A DNA stretch of 64,000 nucleotides from an uncultured bacterium (GCA_937139605.1 CAKZQG010000006.1:62001-126000); one strand, 5' to 3'; shown: positions 9,361-19,112, numbered from the stretch's first letter. The notes: a model not told the origin generated them from the letters alone. Numbers and translations: made by a program.

Positions 9361-10332
9361 TTAATCTACTTCTTTCAAAATTTTTAATAAAATAAAATTC
9401 CTAAATTTAGTAAAAACAAAAATAACAAAAACAATTAATAACAAATTATATAAAATTAATAAAAAATAATCTAATTTAAAAACAGAAAAATTATTGTAAA
9501 ACACTATGAAAAAATAGCTTAATTTTTCTTGATTAAAAGTAGAGAATAATATACTAATTATTCCCAAGAACATATTGATTAAATTTAGATAATATTTATT
9601 GTGAATAATCAAAGCCAAAATAGCTAAAATAAAACAAAGTAAAATAAAATTCAAAATAACTAATAAAAATAAAAAGATGCTAAAATATAGTCCCATAAAA
9701 TTACTAAAAACTAACAAAACAAAAACAAAAATAAAAGATAATAAAAATACTTTAGAAAAAATAAAATTTAACAAATTGTTATTATATAAATAAATTAAAA
9801 TAGTTTTATTCTTTTTTTCAGAATATATATCAAAAAATAGATAACTAAATAATATCCAAACTATAAAATTTTTAATCATAGAAAATATAGTATCAATTTT
9901 AAAATTATCCATGTTAATATAAGTTTTAGGTAAATCTATATAAAAATTTATTGGCTCTATTTTATTATAAAATGAAAAATAGACTTTAAAAAGAATATAA
10001 TTAATAACAGGAATGAGCTTAGTAGAATATAAATTATTCACTTTTATATTAACTTCCCATATTTCATTTTTAGTATCTATAGTTAAAATTAAATCACTGA
10101 TATTTAAATTATCTATTAGAACGATATTTTTATCTTTATTAACTAAAAAAGCAGATATCATTTTTTTTATTCTTTCATCAGCTTCTATATATATTTTTAT
10201 CTTAATATTAAAAATAAAGTAATAAAAAAAAGTATAAACAATAATAGTAAAAAATAAAACTAAAAAAAAATTACTCTTAACTAATAATAAAAATTCCTTT
10301 TTTAGATTGTAAAGTTTAAAACTATAAAACAT
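9361..10332 (-). CDS. multi-pass membrane protein, ABC-2 permease-like
   Basis: A 323-residue, Phe/Leu/Ile-rich protein. One helix near residues 20-44 is followed by a polar extracytoplasmic domain of about 110 residues, then about six more helices from 150 to 315. That layout resembles ABC-2 type permeases of the NatB/YhaP group, which have one N-terminal helix, a large external loop and a helical bundle. No diagnostic motif is present and no ATPase gene is adjacent, so the assignment rests on topology only. Rho lies 28 bp downstream and the cupin gene 37 bp upstream, all on the minus strand. It could equally be an unrelated integral membrane protein. Confidence 0.6.
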   Translation of the reverse strand: MFYSFKLYNLKKEFLLLVKSNFFLVLFFTIIVYTFFYYFIFNIKIKIYIEADERIKKMISAFLVNKDKNIVLIDNLNISDLILTIDTKNEIWEVNIKVNNLYSTKLIPVINYILFKVYFSFYNKIEPINFYIDLPKTYINMDNFKIDTIFSMIKNFIVWILFSYLFFDIYSEKKNKTILIYLYNNNLLNFIFSKVFLLSFIFVFVLLVFSNFMGLYFSIFLFLLVILNFILLCFILAILALIIHNKYYLNLINMFLGIISILFSTFNQEKLSYFFIVFYNNFSVFKLDYFLLILYNLLLIVFVIFVFTKFRNFILLKILKEVD

Positions 10333-10369
10333 TATAAAACAAATAGTTTATAAGAGTGGTTATAAAGAA

Positions 10370-10675
10370 TTACTTAGAAGCACAGATATATTTAACCCCT
10401 GTTTTAGTTTTAGCATAATGTAATGTATTAGGAGGTATTTCTAATCTATCCCCTGGTTTTAAATTTAATTCCATAACTTGCTGATTATTATCTTTAATTC
10501 CGATAATAACTTCCCCTTGATAAACCCATCTAATTTCATAATTAGGATGAGTATGCCAATCATAAAAAGTTCCCGGAGAATCTTGCCAAGTATAAATATC
10601 ATCATACCCTTCATTAATTAAAGCATTTTTAATTGAATTAGGATCAGTATTTTGAGTATTTATTAATTTATACAT
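10370..10675 (-). CDS. small cupin-domain protein
   Basis: A single-domain cupin of 101 residues, a small beta-barrel that usually holds one metal ion. The metal motif is complete: H41-T-H43-P-x3-E47 in the first cupin block, and PGDRLEIPPNTLHYAK with H86 in the second. The N-terminal 35 residues (DPNSIKNALINEGYDDIYTW) are shared by a class of stand-alone bacterial cupins of unknown substrate. There is no signal peptide. It is followed on the minus strand by the membrane protein gene and preceded by tRNA-Phe. The exact reaction, if any, cannot be inferred. Confidence 0.85.
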   Translation of the reverse strand: MYKLINTQNTDPNSIKNALINEGYDDIYTWQDSPGTFYDWHTHPNYEIRWVYQGEVIIGIKDNNQQVMELNLKPGDRLEIPPNTLHYAKTKTGVKYICASK

Positions 10676-10836
10676 CTTAAACCCCCTATTAGTTATTTTT
10701 ATTTATTTTTATTTTTTTAGTTTATAAAAATTTAATAAAAAATACAAATAAAATTATAAATAAAAACACTAATTTAATTGATAAAATTATTTTTATTTAT
10801 TTTACTAATTAGTATGATCGATATAGATTAGAGGGT

Positions 10837-10909
<73 letters not shown>

Positions 10910-11080
10910 TTATTTTTTTAATTCTATATTTTCTTATCAAATCCTCCTTAAAAATAAATCCTGTTTAAAAATGAACCCCATAACCATCCTTTTAAAAAAC
11001 AAATATAAAATAAAAGATAGCAATAACTAAAACACAATTCAAATCTTTAATTCTTTTTTTGAATTACTTTTTATTTAAAC

Positions 11081-12721
11081 TTATCCCTTTTTTAATTTAA
11101 TCTTATTAAAATAACACTTAACTATTTCTTTATCACTAAAAAAGATTCTTTTATTTCCTATAATTTGATAATTTTCATGCCCCTTTCCAGCTATTAATAA
11201 AATATCATTTAACTTCATATCATTTAAAGCCTTAATTATAGCTTTTTCTCTATCAGGTTCTATTATTACATTATTTTTATTTTTTATTCCTTTTAAAATA
11301 TCATTAATAATTTCTAAGGGGTCTTCATCTCTTGGATTATCAGAAGTGATAATAATTTTATCAGCTAAAGAAGAAACAATACTCCCCATAATAGGTCTTT
11401 TAGTTTTATCTCTATTACCGCCAGCCCCAAAAACTACATAAATATTCCCCAACTTTAAACTTTCTTTATATTCAATTAAAGTTTTAATAACATTTTCTAA
11501 AGCATCAGGAGTATGTGCATAATCTATAAAAACTATTGGATCATTATTAACTAATTCCAATCTACCTTCTAAAAAATTAATATTCTTTATATAATCTTTA
11601 AAAAAATCAATATAATTAATTTCAAAAATTTCTTTATTCATTATGTAAAAATTAATAAAAGAGATAGCTAAATTATGGATGTTAAATACACCGATTAAAT
11701 TTGTGAAAAAATAAATATCTTTTAATCCATTTATTTCAATTAGTTTATCATCCTTATATATGTTTAATACAAAATTAGTCCCATTTATTTCAAAAGTATA
11801 ATCTTTAATAATATAAGTAAAAATATTATTTTTTTTGATATCTTTTAATTGATTATATAAAATTTTCCCATAATCATTATAATAACTATTAATAACAGTA
11901 AAATCATTAGGATATTCAAAAAATAGCCTTCTTTTTGCATTAAAATAATTTTCCATAGTTTTATGATAATCCAAGTGATCAATAGTTAAGTTAATAAAAG
12001 AGGCAATTTTAAAATATAACCCCTTGGGTCTTTGTTGATCTAAAGAATGAGAAGAAACCTCCATAAATATATTCCTAACTTTATTAATCTTTGATAAATA
12101 AATTAAATAATAAATTAAAGAAGTATCAGGAGTAGTTAGCAAAGAATTATTTACATCATATTTAGATACCACTTTATCTCTTACACAGTATTTAATAGTA
12201 CCAATTAAAGAAGAACTAAAAACATTATCATAATTAGATAAACTATTAGAGATATGATATAATATAGTAGTTATAGAAGTTTTCCCATTAGTACCTGTAA
12301 TTCCATATATATTTAAATCATTAATATTTAAATCGTAAAAAAATTTAAAAAACTTATCAAGTTCTAAATTATTAATAGCTATCAATTTTATATTATTCTT
12401 ATTAAACTCATTAATTAAATCTGTAAAATAAATTTGGTTTTTATTAATTTCAGAATAAACAATATTATCAATAATAATAATAACGGGTTTAAAATTAAGG
12501 ATTTCATTTTTATAAAACAAAAGCGGATTCTTAATATATCCATTAAATACTAATCCCTTATTTAAATTATTTTCATTTAAATAACTTTTTAAATAATTAA
12601 TGTTTTGAGTATTAGAAAAAAATAAATCTATATTAATATTATCAAAATCCCCAAAATCAATTAAATTTTCAAAAATAATTTGACTTTCAAAATAATTTTT
12701 GATTTGCTTTATAGTCTTCAT
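11081..12721 (-). CDS. murE: UDP-N-acetylmuramoyl-tripeptide synthetase MurE, meso-DAP type
   Basis: MurE adds the third amino acid to the peptidoglycan precursor UDP-MurNAc-L-Ala-D-Glu, using ATP in the cytoplasm. The 546-residue sequence has the Mur ligase P-loop GTNGKT at 143-148, the lysine to be carbamylated in NAKRRLFFEY (K263), the His-containing segment TIDHLDYHKTMENY, and the C-terminal block GAGGNRDKTKRPIMG. The motif DNPRDEDP at 461-468 is the signature that selects meso-diaminopimelate over lysine. The first 130 residues are poorly conserved compared with usual MurE proteins, and the protein is slightly long. It follows rph by 35 bp. MurF or MurD are excluded by the DNPR motif. 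Confidence 0.95.
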   Translation of the reverse strand: MKTIKQIKNYFESQIIFENLIDFGDFDNINIDLFFSNTQNINYLKSYLNENNLNKGLVFNGYIKNPLLFYKNEILNFKPVIIIIDNIVYSEINKNQIYFTDLINEFNKNNIKLIAINNLELDKFFKFFYDLNINDLNIYGITGTNGKTSITTILYHISNSLSNYDNVFSSSLIGTIKYCVRDKVVSKYDVNNSLLTTPDTSLIYYLIYLSKINKVRNIFMEVSSHSLDQQRPKGLYFKIASFINLTIDHLDYHKTMENYFNAKRRLFFEYPNDFTVINSYYNDYGKILYNQLKDIKKNNIFTYIIKDYTFEINGTNFVLNIYKDDKLIEINGLKDIYFFTNLIGVFNIHNLAISFINFYIMNKEIFEINYIDFFKDYIKNINFLEGRLELVNNDPIVFIDYAHTPDALENVIKTLIEYKESLKLGNIYVVFGAGGNRDKTKRPIMGSIVSSLADKIIITSDNPRDEDPLEIINDILKGIKNKNNVIIEPDREKAIIKALNDMKLNDILLIAGKGHENYQIIGNKRIFFSDKEIVKCYFNKIKLKKG

Positions 12722-12725
12722 CTAA

Positions 12726-12758
12726 TAAATATTAATTTATTTTAAATATTAATTTATT
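12726..12758. repeat. two 16-bp copies in tandem (period 17)
   Basis: Positions 12726-12741 are repeated exactly at 12743-12758, with period 17, filling the gap between the rph stop and the murE start. The unit is TAAATATTAATTTATT. It looks like a slippage duplication in A+T-rich spacer DNA; no function is evident. Confidence 0.7.
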
Positions 12759-13497
12759 AAATCCTATTTAAAAAATTAATATTAATATTTAATTTTTGGA
12801 AATAGTTTTTAAATATATTAAAAATATCTTGAGCTTTAATAAAAGAAAAATCAATAATTTGATTAAGAATTTCCTTAGAAATAGAATTCTTTTCAGCAGT
12901 AAATTGTAATTCATTAATTTGGTTTTTATGATTTACAACTATGTTTATATCACAATCAGCAGAGCTATCTTCAAGATAATCAGGATCAATAAAAATCTCA
13001 TTATTAAATACAACAAAGCTCATTGCTGCGATTAATTCTTTAATAGGATTTTCTTTAATTATTCCTTCAGAGATTAATTTATTAAAAGCGATATTTAAAG
13101 CTAAGAAAGCTGTATTAACAGCTAAAATTCTCGTTCCCCCATCTGCTTGTAAAACATCTACATCAACTATTAAAGATAAATCCGACATTTTATATAAATC
13201 AACAGCACTCCTTAACGATCTACCAATAAACCTTTTTATTTCTAATGCCCTAGAATTAATTATATTATTATTCCTACCGATAGTTGAACTAGGAAGCATT
13301 CTATATTCAGCAGTAATCCAACCATGATTATAATTTCTACAAAAATCCGGTAGATTATTTAATAAATTAACACTAACTAAAACAATAGTATTTCCTGCTT
13401 TTCCTAAAACCGAACTATACGGATTAATTAAATAATTAGGGAAAAACTCTATTTTTCTTAACTCTAAATTATCCCTACCATTAAATCTTTTATTCAT
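12757..13497 (-). CDS. rph: ribonuclease PH
   Basis: RNase PH is a phosphorolytic 3'-5' exonuclease that trims tRNA 3' ends, forming a hexameric ring. The 246-residue sequence shows NGRDNLELRKIEF at the N-terminus, GWITAEYRMLPSSTIGRN near 80-97, SRALEIKRFIGRSLRSAVDL, whose arginines bind phosphate and RNA, and DVDVLQADGGTRILAVNTAF, the conserved active-site block. Usual RNase PH has GRxQEI and DCDVLQADGG, so a few signature positions are changed (SRALEI, DVDV) but the key Arg and Asp remain. None of the three tRNA genes in this window encodes CCA, so 3' trimming must precede CCA addition. It lies in the clpC-murE run. Confidence 0.92.
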   Translation of the reverse strand: MNKRFNGRDNLELRKIEFFPNYLINPYSSVLGKAGNTIVLVSVNLLNNLPDFCRNYNHGWITAEYRMLPSSTIGRNNNIINSRALEIKRFIGRSLRSAVDLYKMSDLSLIVDVDVLQADGGTRILAVNTAFLALNIAFNKLISEGIIKENPIKELIAAMSFVVFNNEIFIDPDYLEDSSADCDINIVVNHKNQINELQFTAEKNSISKEILNQIIDFSFIKAQDIFNIFKNYFQKLNININFLNRI

Positions 13498-13506
13498 AAT
13501 TATATT

Positions 13507-14316
13507 TCATTTAGAATCATTTTTGTAATCATCTTTATAATATTCTTCATAATCTTCATCAATATAAAGAGTTTCATCATCAAAATCTGTACTGTAATAG
13601 TTATCTTCAAAACTATCAACAGTATTATCTTCTAAATTCTCATACTCTTGATATTCTTCATATTCTTCATAATCTTTAAATCCTTCAAAATCTTGAAAAT
13701 CTTCTTCATGTTCTAATTCTTCTTCATAAATATCTTGTTTAGATTTAGAGAAATCAGTAAAAGAAAACATACTAAAATCATCAAAATCTATATTATGATC
13801 CATTAATTCAGAGATATAACTAAAATAAGGGGTATCGGACTCTTCTTTTACAATCCCCACTTCTTTTTTTAAATACAAATTATAATTAGATTTCCCCAAT
13901 TTATTTTCTTCAACATAAGAGATTTTAAAAACCCCTTCTTCAACAAATCCTTTATTTTCAAATCTTATCTTAGAAGGGATTATCCCAGCCTTACCTTCCC
14001 AACTCCACCAACTCAAACTATCAAAATTAATCGGCAAAAAACTAACTAACGGATCATAAACTATAAGATTATCTTCAAGCTTCCTAGCATATAAAAACAA
14101 ACCATCATTATTAATAATATAAGATTCCTTTTTTAATTCCTCATTATCTAAATAATAACCAAAAATATAAATTATTTTGTCATCAAACGGTATCTTTTCT
14201 TCTACAATAACTTTAACAATAGAATATTCTTTTTCATCAAATCTCTCATATACTTTATAAATCCATAAGTTATTAATTTTTAAAGGGAAAAATCTTAAAA
14301 AAAATGGAACAAACAT
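13507..14316 (-). CDS. unknown protein with very acidic Asp/Glu/Tyr-rich tail
   Basis: I do not recognise the family. Residues 1-180 look like a folded, mainly beta domain (LWIYKVYERFDEKEY, then WWSWEGKAGIIPSKIRFENK) whose repeated strands resemble lipoprotein or OMP-assembly folds, but there is no signal peptide or lipobox. From about 185 to the end, the chain is nearly all Asp, Glu and Tyr with Phe, for example EEYEEYQEYENLEDN. Such a tail is surely disordered and strongly negative, and could bind basic partners or metal ions. It sits 10 bp from rph and 25 bp from clpC in one operon, so links to RNA or protein turnover are possible but unproven. Confidence 0.6.
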   Translation of the reverse strand: MFVPFFLRFFPLKINNLWIYKVYERFDEKEYSIVKVIVEEKIPFDDKIIYIFGYYLDNEELKKESYIINNDGLFLYARKLEDNLIVYDPLVSFLPINFDSLSWWSWEGKAGIIPSKIRFENKGFVEEGVFKISYVEENKLGKSNYNLYLKKEVGIVKEESDTPYFSYISELMDHNIDFDDFSMFSFTDFSKSKQDIYEEELEHEEDFQDFEGFKDYEEYEEYQEYENLEDNTVDSFEDNYYSTDFDDETLYIDEDYEEYYKDDYKNDSK

Positions 14317-14341
14317 ATGTTGTATTTATTTTAAAGTATAT

Positions 14342-16834
14342 TTATTGTCCGTTATTTTTTTCTTCAATAACATTAACTTTAACAGGTTCTTTTTTATTTA
14401 TTTGGAACACTATTTTATCATCTTTAACGAAAGCATAGATATAAGCATGATCAAATACATTAGCTTTTATCATTTCTTCAGCTAAAGGTTCTTCAATTAA
14501 CGATATTATACTTCTCCTTAAAGGTCGTGCTCCATAAGAAGGATTATAGCCGTGTTTTACTATTAATTCTTTAACTTTATCATCTATTTCTAGTTTTATA
14601 TTCCTACTTTCTAATTCTTTTAATAAAGGTTTCAATAAAATATCAACAATATTTTTCAAATCTTCAAAAGAAAGCATCCTAAATACTAAGATATCATCTA
14701 TTCTATTAAGTAATTCGGGTCTAAATAATTTTTTAACTTCTTCCATTACTCTATTTTTCATTTTTTGATAAATTTTTTCAGGATCTTCTTCTTTCTTCTC
14801 AGCTCTTAATCCTAACTCCCTAGTAGCAATAGTTTCATGAGTACCTACGTTGGAAGTCATTATAATAATAGTATTTTTAAAATCAACAGTCCTACCTTGA
14901 CTATCAGTTAATCTACCATCTTCAAATAATTGTAATAAAATATTAAACACATCTGGATGTGCTTTTTCTATTTCGTCAAATAAAACGACACTAAACGGTC
15001 TTCTTCTAACTTTTTCTGTTAGTTGCCCTCCTTCTTCATAACCGACATATCCAGGAGGAGCACCAATTAATCTAGTTACTGCAAATTTTTCCATATATTC
15101 AGACATATCTATCCTTATTAGAGCATCTTCTGTTCCAAATAAGAATTCAGCTAAAGCTCTAGCAGTCTCTGTTTTTCCAACCCCAGTTGGTCCTAAAAAC
15201 ATAAATACCCCAACTGGTCTCTTTGGATCTTTAATTCCAGCGCGTGCTCTCCTAACACTTTTAGATATCCTTTTTAATACTTCATCTTGTCCAACAACCC
15301 TTTCTCTTAAATATTCTTCCATTTTGATTAATTTTTCACTTTCACTTTGAGTTAACCTAGTTACAGGTATCCCTGTCCATGAGGAAACAATCTCAGCTAT
15401 ATCTTCTTCTTTAACAACAGTTTCCTCATTCTCAGGATTAGCTATCTTCATTCTCCAATTTAATTCTATTTCTTCTTTTTGAGCTCTCAGTTTTTCCTCT
15501 TCTTTTTTTAGTTTCCTAGCTTGTTCAAAATCTTCAGAATGAGAATAATATTCTTTTTCACGTTGAATTTCTTTTAACCTATTTTCTATTTCAATTAATT
15601 CAGCTGGTGGTTGATAAAGCTTTAATCTTAATTTAGCAGCTGCCTCATCTATTAAATCTATAGCTTTATCTGGTAGATACCTATCACTAATGTATCTATA
15701 AGATAACTTAGCAGCAGCTTCTATTGCCTCATCTGATATTTTGACTTTATGATGAGCTTCATATCTATCTCTTAAACCTTTAAGTATTTCAATAGTATCT
15801 TCAATAGAGGGTTCCTCAACTAAAACGGCTTGGAATCTTCTTTCTAAAGCAGCATCCTTTTCTACATATTTTCTATATTCATTAATAGTAGTAGCACCAA
15901 TAGTTTGTATTTCACCTCTTGCTAATGCAGGTTTAAGTATATTAGAAGCATCAATAGCTCCTTCAGCTGCTCCTGCTCCTATTATTGTATGGAGCTCATC
16001 TATAAATAATATTATACTTCCTGCTGCTTCTTTTATTTCTTCCATAACTCGTTTCATTCTTTCCTCAAATTCTCCCCTATATTTAGTACCTGCTACTAAA
16101 CCGGGTAAATCCATTGCAACCACTCTTTTACCTCTTAACAGATCAGGTACTTCATTTTTAACAATTTTTTGAGCTAACCCTTCTACGATAGCAGTTTTCC
16201 CTACCCCAGGCTCCCCAATTAATACCGGATTATTTTTAGTTCTTCTAGACAATATCTGAATAACTCTTTGAATTTCTTTAGTTCTACCTATAACTGGATC
16301 TAATTTTCCTTCTCTAGCTAATTTAGTTAAATCCCTTCCGTACATATCTAAGGTAGGGGTTTTTACTTCATGTTCTTTTTGTCTTTTAACAAAATCAAAG
16401 CCCATGATTCTTATTATTTCTTCTTTTAAAGAATTAATATTGATTCCCAATTTTTGTAATATTCTATAACCTACACCACCTGTTTCACTTAAAACTCCTA
16501 ATAAAATATGCTCAGGGCCGATATAGTTATGGTTCATAGATCTGGCTTCATCAAAGGAGTTTTCTATTGCTTTTTTAGCTCTTGGGGAAAATTCTAATTC
16601 AACAGTTTTAGATAGCGGAGTAGTAGATTTCCCTAAAAAATTTTCTATTTCTTTCTTTATTCTTTGATAAGTTACTTGATATTTTTGGAGTACTTTAGCT
16701 GCAATACTTTCCCCTTCAACAACAATCCCTAATAACAGATGCTCTGTACCTACATGAGTAGCTCCTAAACTTCTCGCTTCATCTTGAGCATATATGATAA
16801 CTTTTTTAGCTCTTTCAGTAAATGTTTCCCACAT
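14342..16834 (-). CDS. clpC: ATP-dependent Clp protease ATPase ClpC
   Basis: ClpC unfolds substrates and feeds them to the ClpP peptidase. All parts are present in 830 residues: a double Clp-N domain (1-145), D1 with Walker A GEPGVGKT at 207-214 and Walker B IILFIDE near 274-280, a middle domain with a UVR-like segment (EDFEQARKLKKEEEKLRAQ, about 434-452), and D2 with Walker A GPTGVGKT at 548-555 and VLFDEIEKAHPDVFN. The segment TRELGLRAEKKEED lies where the ClpP-docking loop is found, with LGL standing for the usual VGF. ATG has AAGGGGG upstream. It follows nusA by 39 bp. The companion McsA/McsB genes are not nearby. Confidence 0.96.
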   Translation of the reverse strand: MWETFTERAKKVIIYAQDEARSLGATHVGTEHLLLGIVVEGESIAAKVLQKYQVTYQRIKKEIENFLGKSTTPLSKTVELEFSPRAKKAIENSFDEARSMNHNYIGPEHILLGVLSETGGVGYRILQKLGININSLKEEIIRIMGFDFVKRQKEHEVKTPTLDMYGRDLTKLAREGKLDPVIGRTKEIQRVIQILSRRTKNNPVLIGEPGVGKTAIVEGLAQKIVKNEVPDLLRGKRVVAMDLPGLVAGTKYRGEFEERMKRVMEEIKEAAGSIILFIDELHTIIGAGAAEGAIDASNILKPALARGEIQTIGATTINEYRKYVEKDAALERRFQAVLVEEPSIEDTIEILKGLRDRYEAHHKVKISDEAIEAAAKLSYRYISDRYLPDKAIDLIDEAAAKLRLKLYQPPAELIEIENRLKEIQREKEYYSHSEDFEQARKLKKEEEKLRAQKEEIELNWRMKIANPENEETVVKEEDIAEIVSSWTGIPVTRLTQSESEKLIKMEEYLRERVVGQDEVLKRISKSVRRARAGIKDPKRPVGVFMFLGPTGVGKTETARALAEFLFGTEDALIRIDMSEYMEKFAVTRLIGAPPGYVGYEEGGQLTEKVRRRPFSVVLFDEIEKAHPDVFNILLQLFEDGRLTDSQGRTVDFKNTIIIMTSNVGTHETIATRELGLRAEKKEEDPEKIYQKMKNRVMEEVKKLFRPELLNRIDDILVFRMLSFEDLKNIVDILLKPLLKELESRNIKLEIDDKVKELIVKHGYNPSYGARPLRRSIISLIEEPLAEEMIKANVFDHAYIYAFVKDDKIVFQINKKEPVKVNVIEEKNNGQ

Positions 16835-16873
16835 GTATTATTCCCCCTTACTTTAAAATATAATTTATATAAT

Positions 16874-18022
16874 TCAATTATTCTTACCTAAGTTTCCAAT
16901 TAATTTCCAATCCATTTCTTTAATATTAACATTTTCTTCTTCCTCAACAGATCCTTCAAATACAATTTTTTGTTCTTCTTGAGATCTCTTCCTTAAATAA
17001 CTTTCAGGTTTAATATCTATTTTCCATTTGGTAATAGAAGCAGCTAATTTAGCATTAGCTCCTTCCTTACCTATTGTTTGAGAAAGTTGTTCATCTGGTA
17101 CTATTATTTTTGCTATTTTATTAGCATTATCTAATTCTATATTCAATATTCTAACATTCCCTAAAGATCTTATAATTAATGTTTTAGGATCATCTGAATA
17201 AACTATTATATCTATTCTTTCTCCATTTAATTCATTAATAATAGGTTGAATTCTATAGTTTTTAGGCCCTAGAATAGTAGAAATAGGATCTAAAGAAGGG
17301 ATCTTAGATTTAACTAAAACTTTAGTTTTATATCCTGCTTGTCTTGCTATATCCAAGATCTCTATATTACCATCTGCTATTTCATTATATTCTTTTTCTA
17401 ATAATCTTTTAACTAATAGCGGGCTTTTTCTACTTAATATTCCTAAAACTGTGCCTTTTTCTATACTAACATTTACTATTAAAAACTTCATTTTTTTGCC
17501 GGTAAAATATCCTTCTCCTTTTGTTTGTAAATTAGGAGGCAAAATTCCAATAGATTTCTCAAATTCCACTAAAACAAAACCTTTTTCATCTCTCTTTCTT
17601 ATAGTTCCTTGTAAGATATTTTTTAAATTACTTTGTAATTCTTCTAAGGATAGTTTTGTTTCTAATTCCCTAATTTTTTGGATTAGTAATTGTTTAGCAA
17701 TAAGTGCTTCAGTTCTTCCGAAATCATCTTCATCAATTTCTACAAATATTTTTTCTCCCTCTTTTATTTGTTTATTTATTTTTAAAGCTTTTTTTAGTGA
17801 AATTTTTAATGGATTATTTTCAGGTTCCTTAACCACTTCTTTTTGAATCAATATTTTTATATTATCTTTAGAAATAAGGATTTGAACCTCTGGGGTTGTT
17901 TTATATTTCTTCTTATAAGAATTGGAGATAGCTTCTTTTAGGATTTCTATTAACTTTTCTTGTGGGATCCCTTTTTCATATGCTAATTGTCTTATTGCAC
18001 TCAGTAATGCTGTAGTTTGCAT
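16874..18022 (-). CDS. nusA: transcription termination/antitermination factor NusA
   Basis: NusA binds RNA polymerase and nascent RNA to modulate pausing, termination and antitermination. The 382-residue protein has the N-terminal polymerase-binding domain (LLSAIRQLAYEKGIP, KISLKKALKINKQI), an S1 domain from about 130 to 200 (GTIRKRDEKGFVLVEFEKS), and two KH domains up to about 345, with LGPKNYRIQPIINELNGERI and GKEGANAKLAASITKW. It lacks the C-terminal acidic repeats of the gammaproteobacterial form, as is usual for other bacteria. It follows the shortened rimP gene by 46 bp, the conserved order, but ylxR and infB are not downstream; clpC follows instead. AAGGGGGAAA precedes the ATG. Confidence 0.96.
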   Translation of the reverse strand: MQTTALLSAIRQLAYEKGIPQEKLIEILKEAISNSYKKKYKTTPEVQILISKDNIKILIQKEVVKEPENNPLKISLKKALKINKQIKEGEKIFVEIDEDDFGRTEALIAKQLLIQKIRELETKLSLEELQSNLKNILQGTIRKRDEKGFVLVEFEKSIGILPPNLQTKGEGYFTGKKMKFLIVNVSIEKGTVLGILSRKSPLLVKRLLEKEYNEIADGNIEILDIARQAGYKTKVLVKSKIPSLDPISTILGPKNYRIQPIINELNGERIDIIVYSDDPKTLIIRSLGNVRILNIELDNANKIAKIIVPDEQLSQTIGKEGANAKLAASITKWKIDIKPESYLRKRSQEEQKIVFEGSVEEEENVNIKEMDWKLIGNLGKNN

Positions 18023-18068
18023 CTCTTGTTTCCCCCTTATTTACTTATATAAAATATTTTTTTATATC

Positions 18069-18332
18069 TTATTTTTTTATACTAATACCTTTAGATTGTA
18101 CTTCTAAGTAATATCTTTCTTTTATAAGATCAATTTCATCTAAATATTTCTCTATTTTTTTGCTAAATGTTTCACAATCTTTTATAGATGTTCCACCTTC
18201 TCTTGATATTGTTATTAATAATACTTTACTTTTATTTCTTTTAAAATATTTTATATCCCATAATTTTAGTTGTAATTCATCAGCTATTTCTTTTGCTTTT
18301 GGATATATTTTCTCTAATATCTCTTTTTCCAT
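18069..18332 (-). CDS. rimP: RimP, N-terminal domain only
   Basis: RimP helps mature the 30S ribosomal subunit. The 87 residues from ATG 18332 match the RimP N-terminal alpha/beta domain: IADELQLKLWDIKYFKRN, the strand VLLITISREGGTSIKDCETF, and YYLEVQSKGIS in place of the usual LEVSSPG. A normal RimP has about 150 residues because a C-terminal Sm/SH3-like domain follows; here a stop comes right after GISIKK and only 46 bp remain before nusA, so that domain is absent. The position just ahead of nusA is the conserved one. A longer GTG start at 18341 is possible. Whether the one-domain form still works is unknown. Confidence 0.75.
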   Translation of the reverse strand: MEKEILEKIYPKAKEIADELQLKLWDIKYFKRNKSKVLLITISREGGTSIKDCETFSKKIEKYLDEIDLIKERYYLEVQSKGISIKK

Positions 18333-18461
18333 AAATATCACTATTATAATATTCTAAAAAAAAAAACTATAACCTTTAAATTAATAATTTATTTAATAAA
18401 AAGGTTACTCCCAAATAAAATAGAATAAATAATACGATCAATTGATTAATTATAACTAAAT

Positions 18462-19094
18462 ATGTATGTAGTAGATATATCATTAGAAAGAAAACAAATA
18501 TTGAATGCTTTAAAATCAAGAATAAATAGATTGCTCATGTTTCTTTCTTTATTTTTCCCTTTTATTCAATTTATTATTGAAATACAAATTTATAATTCTT
18601 TAAAAAGAATATTTAACAAACTAAATTTAAATTTCAATTATAATTTTCTTGAAATAGCTGATATCCCTATATTATCAGCTTCTTTAATACTTTTAGTTTT
18701 TCAAATGTTAGCTTGTATATTTTTTTTAATTTTTCCTTTACTTTTTGCTTTAAATAAAAATAATAATTCATATCTATTCACTTTTTGTCCAATTATAATT
18801 TGGTGTTTTTTTTGCTGTTTTTTTTGTATATTCATTCCCCTTATATTATCTCCAGTATTTTTTGCAAGATTTATTAATAAATCATTTTTAAAAAAAGCAG
18901 AGATTTGTAGAATTTTATTTAATATAACCCAAAACCACTATTTTTTACATGCCTCAAACAGTTTCTTAAATCTAAATAATTGGGACTATTTTAGAGGGCG
19001 CTGGATAAGGAATAAAAAAATAAAACAACCATATATAGATCTTATTAATGCCTTTAGCTCATTACCTGATTACATTCAAATTTATCAAAAATAA
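18462..19094 (+). CDS. unknown integral membrane protein
   Basis: A 210-residue protein with four to five predicted membrane helices: about 24-44, 68-92, 100-120 and 122-140. One Cys-rich hydrophobic run, WCFFCCFFCIFIPL, is striking. The N-terminus is cytoplasmic and basic. The C-terminal 65 residues are soluble (HYFLHASNSFLNLNNWDY). I find no family match. It is the only plus-strand gene between minus-strand blocks, with a 120-bp divergent spacer before it holding a 7-bp inverted repeat (AACCTTT/AAAGGTT, 18371-18406), and it converges on the DUF4127 gene 18 bp away. No Shine-Dalgarno is obvious, so expression and exact start are uncertain. Confidence 0.5.
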   Translation: MYVVDISLERKQILNALKSRINRLLMFLSLFFPFIQFIIEIQIYNSLKRIFNKLNLNFNYNFLEIADIPILSASLILLVFQMLACIFFLIFPLLFALNKNNNSYLFTFCPIIIWCFFCCFFCIFIPLILSPVFFARFINKSFLKKAEICRILFNITQNHYFLHASNSFLNLNNWDYFRGRWIRNKKIKQPYIDLINAFSSLPDYIQIYQK

Positions 19095-19112
19095 TTCCAC
19101 GTTAATTAATAT

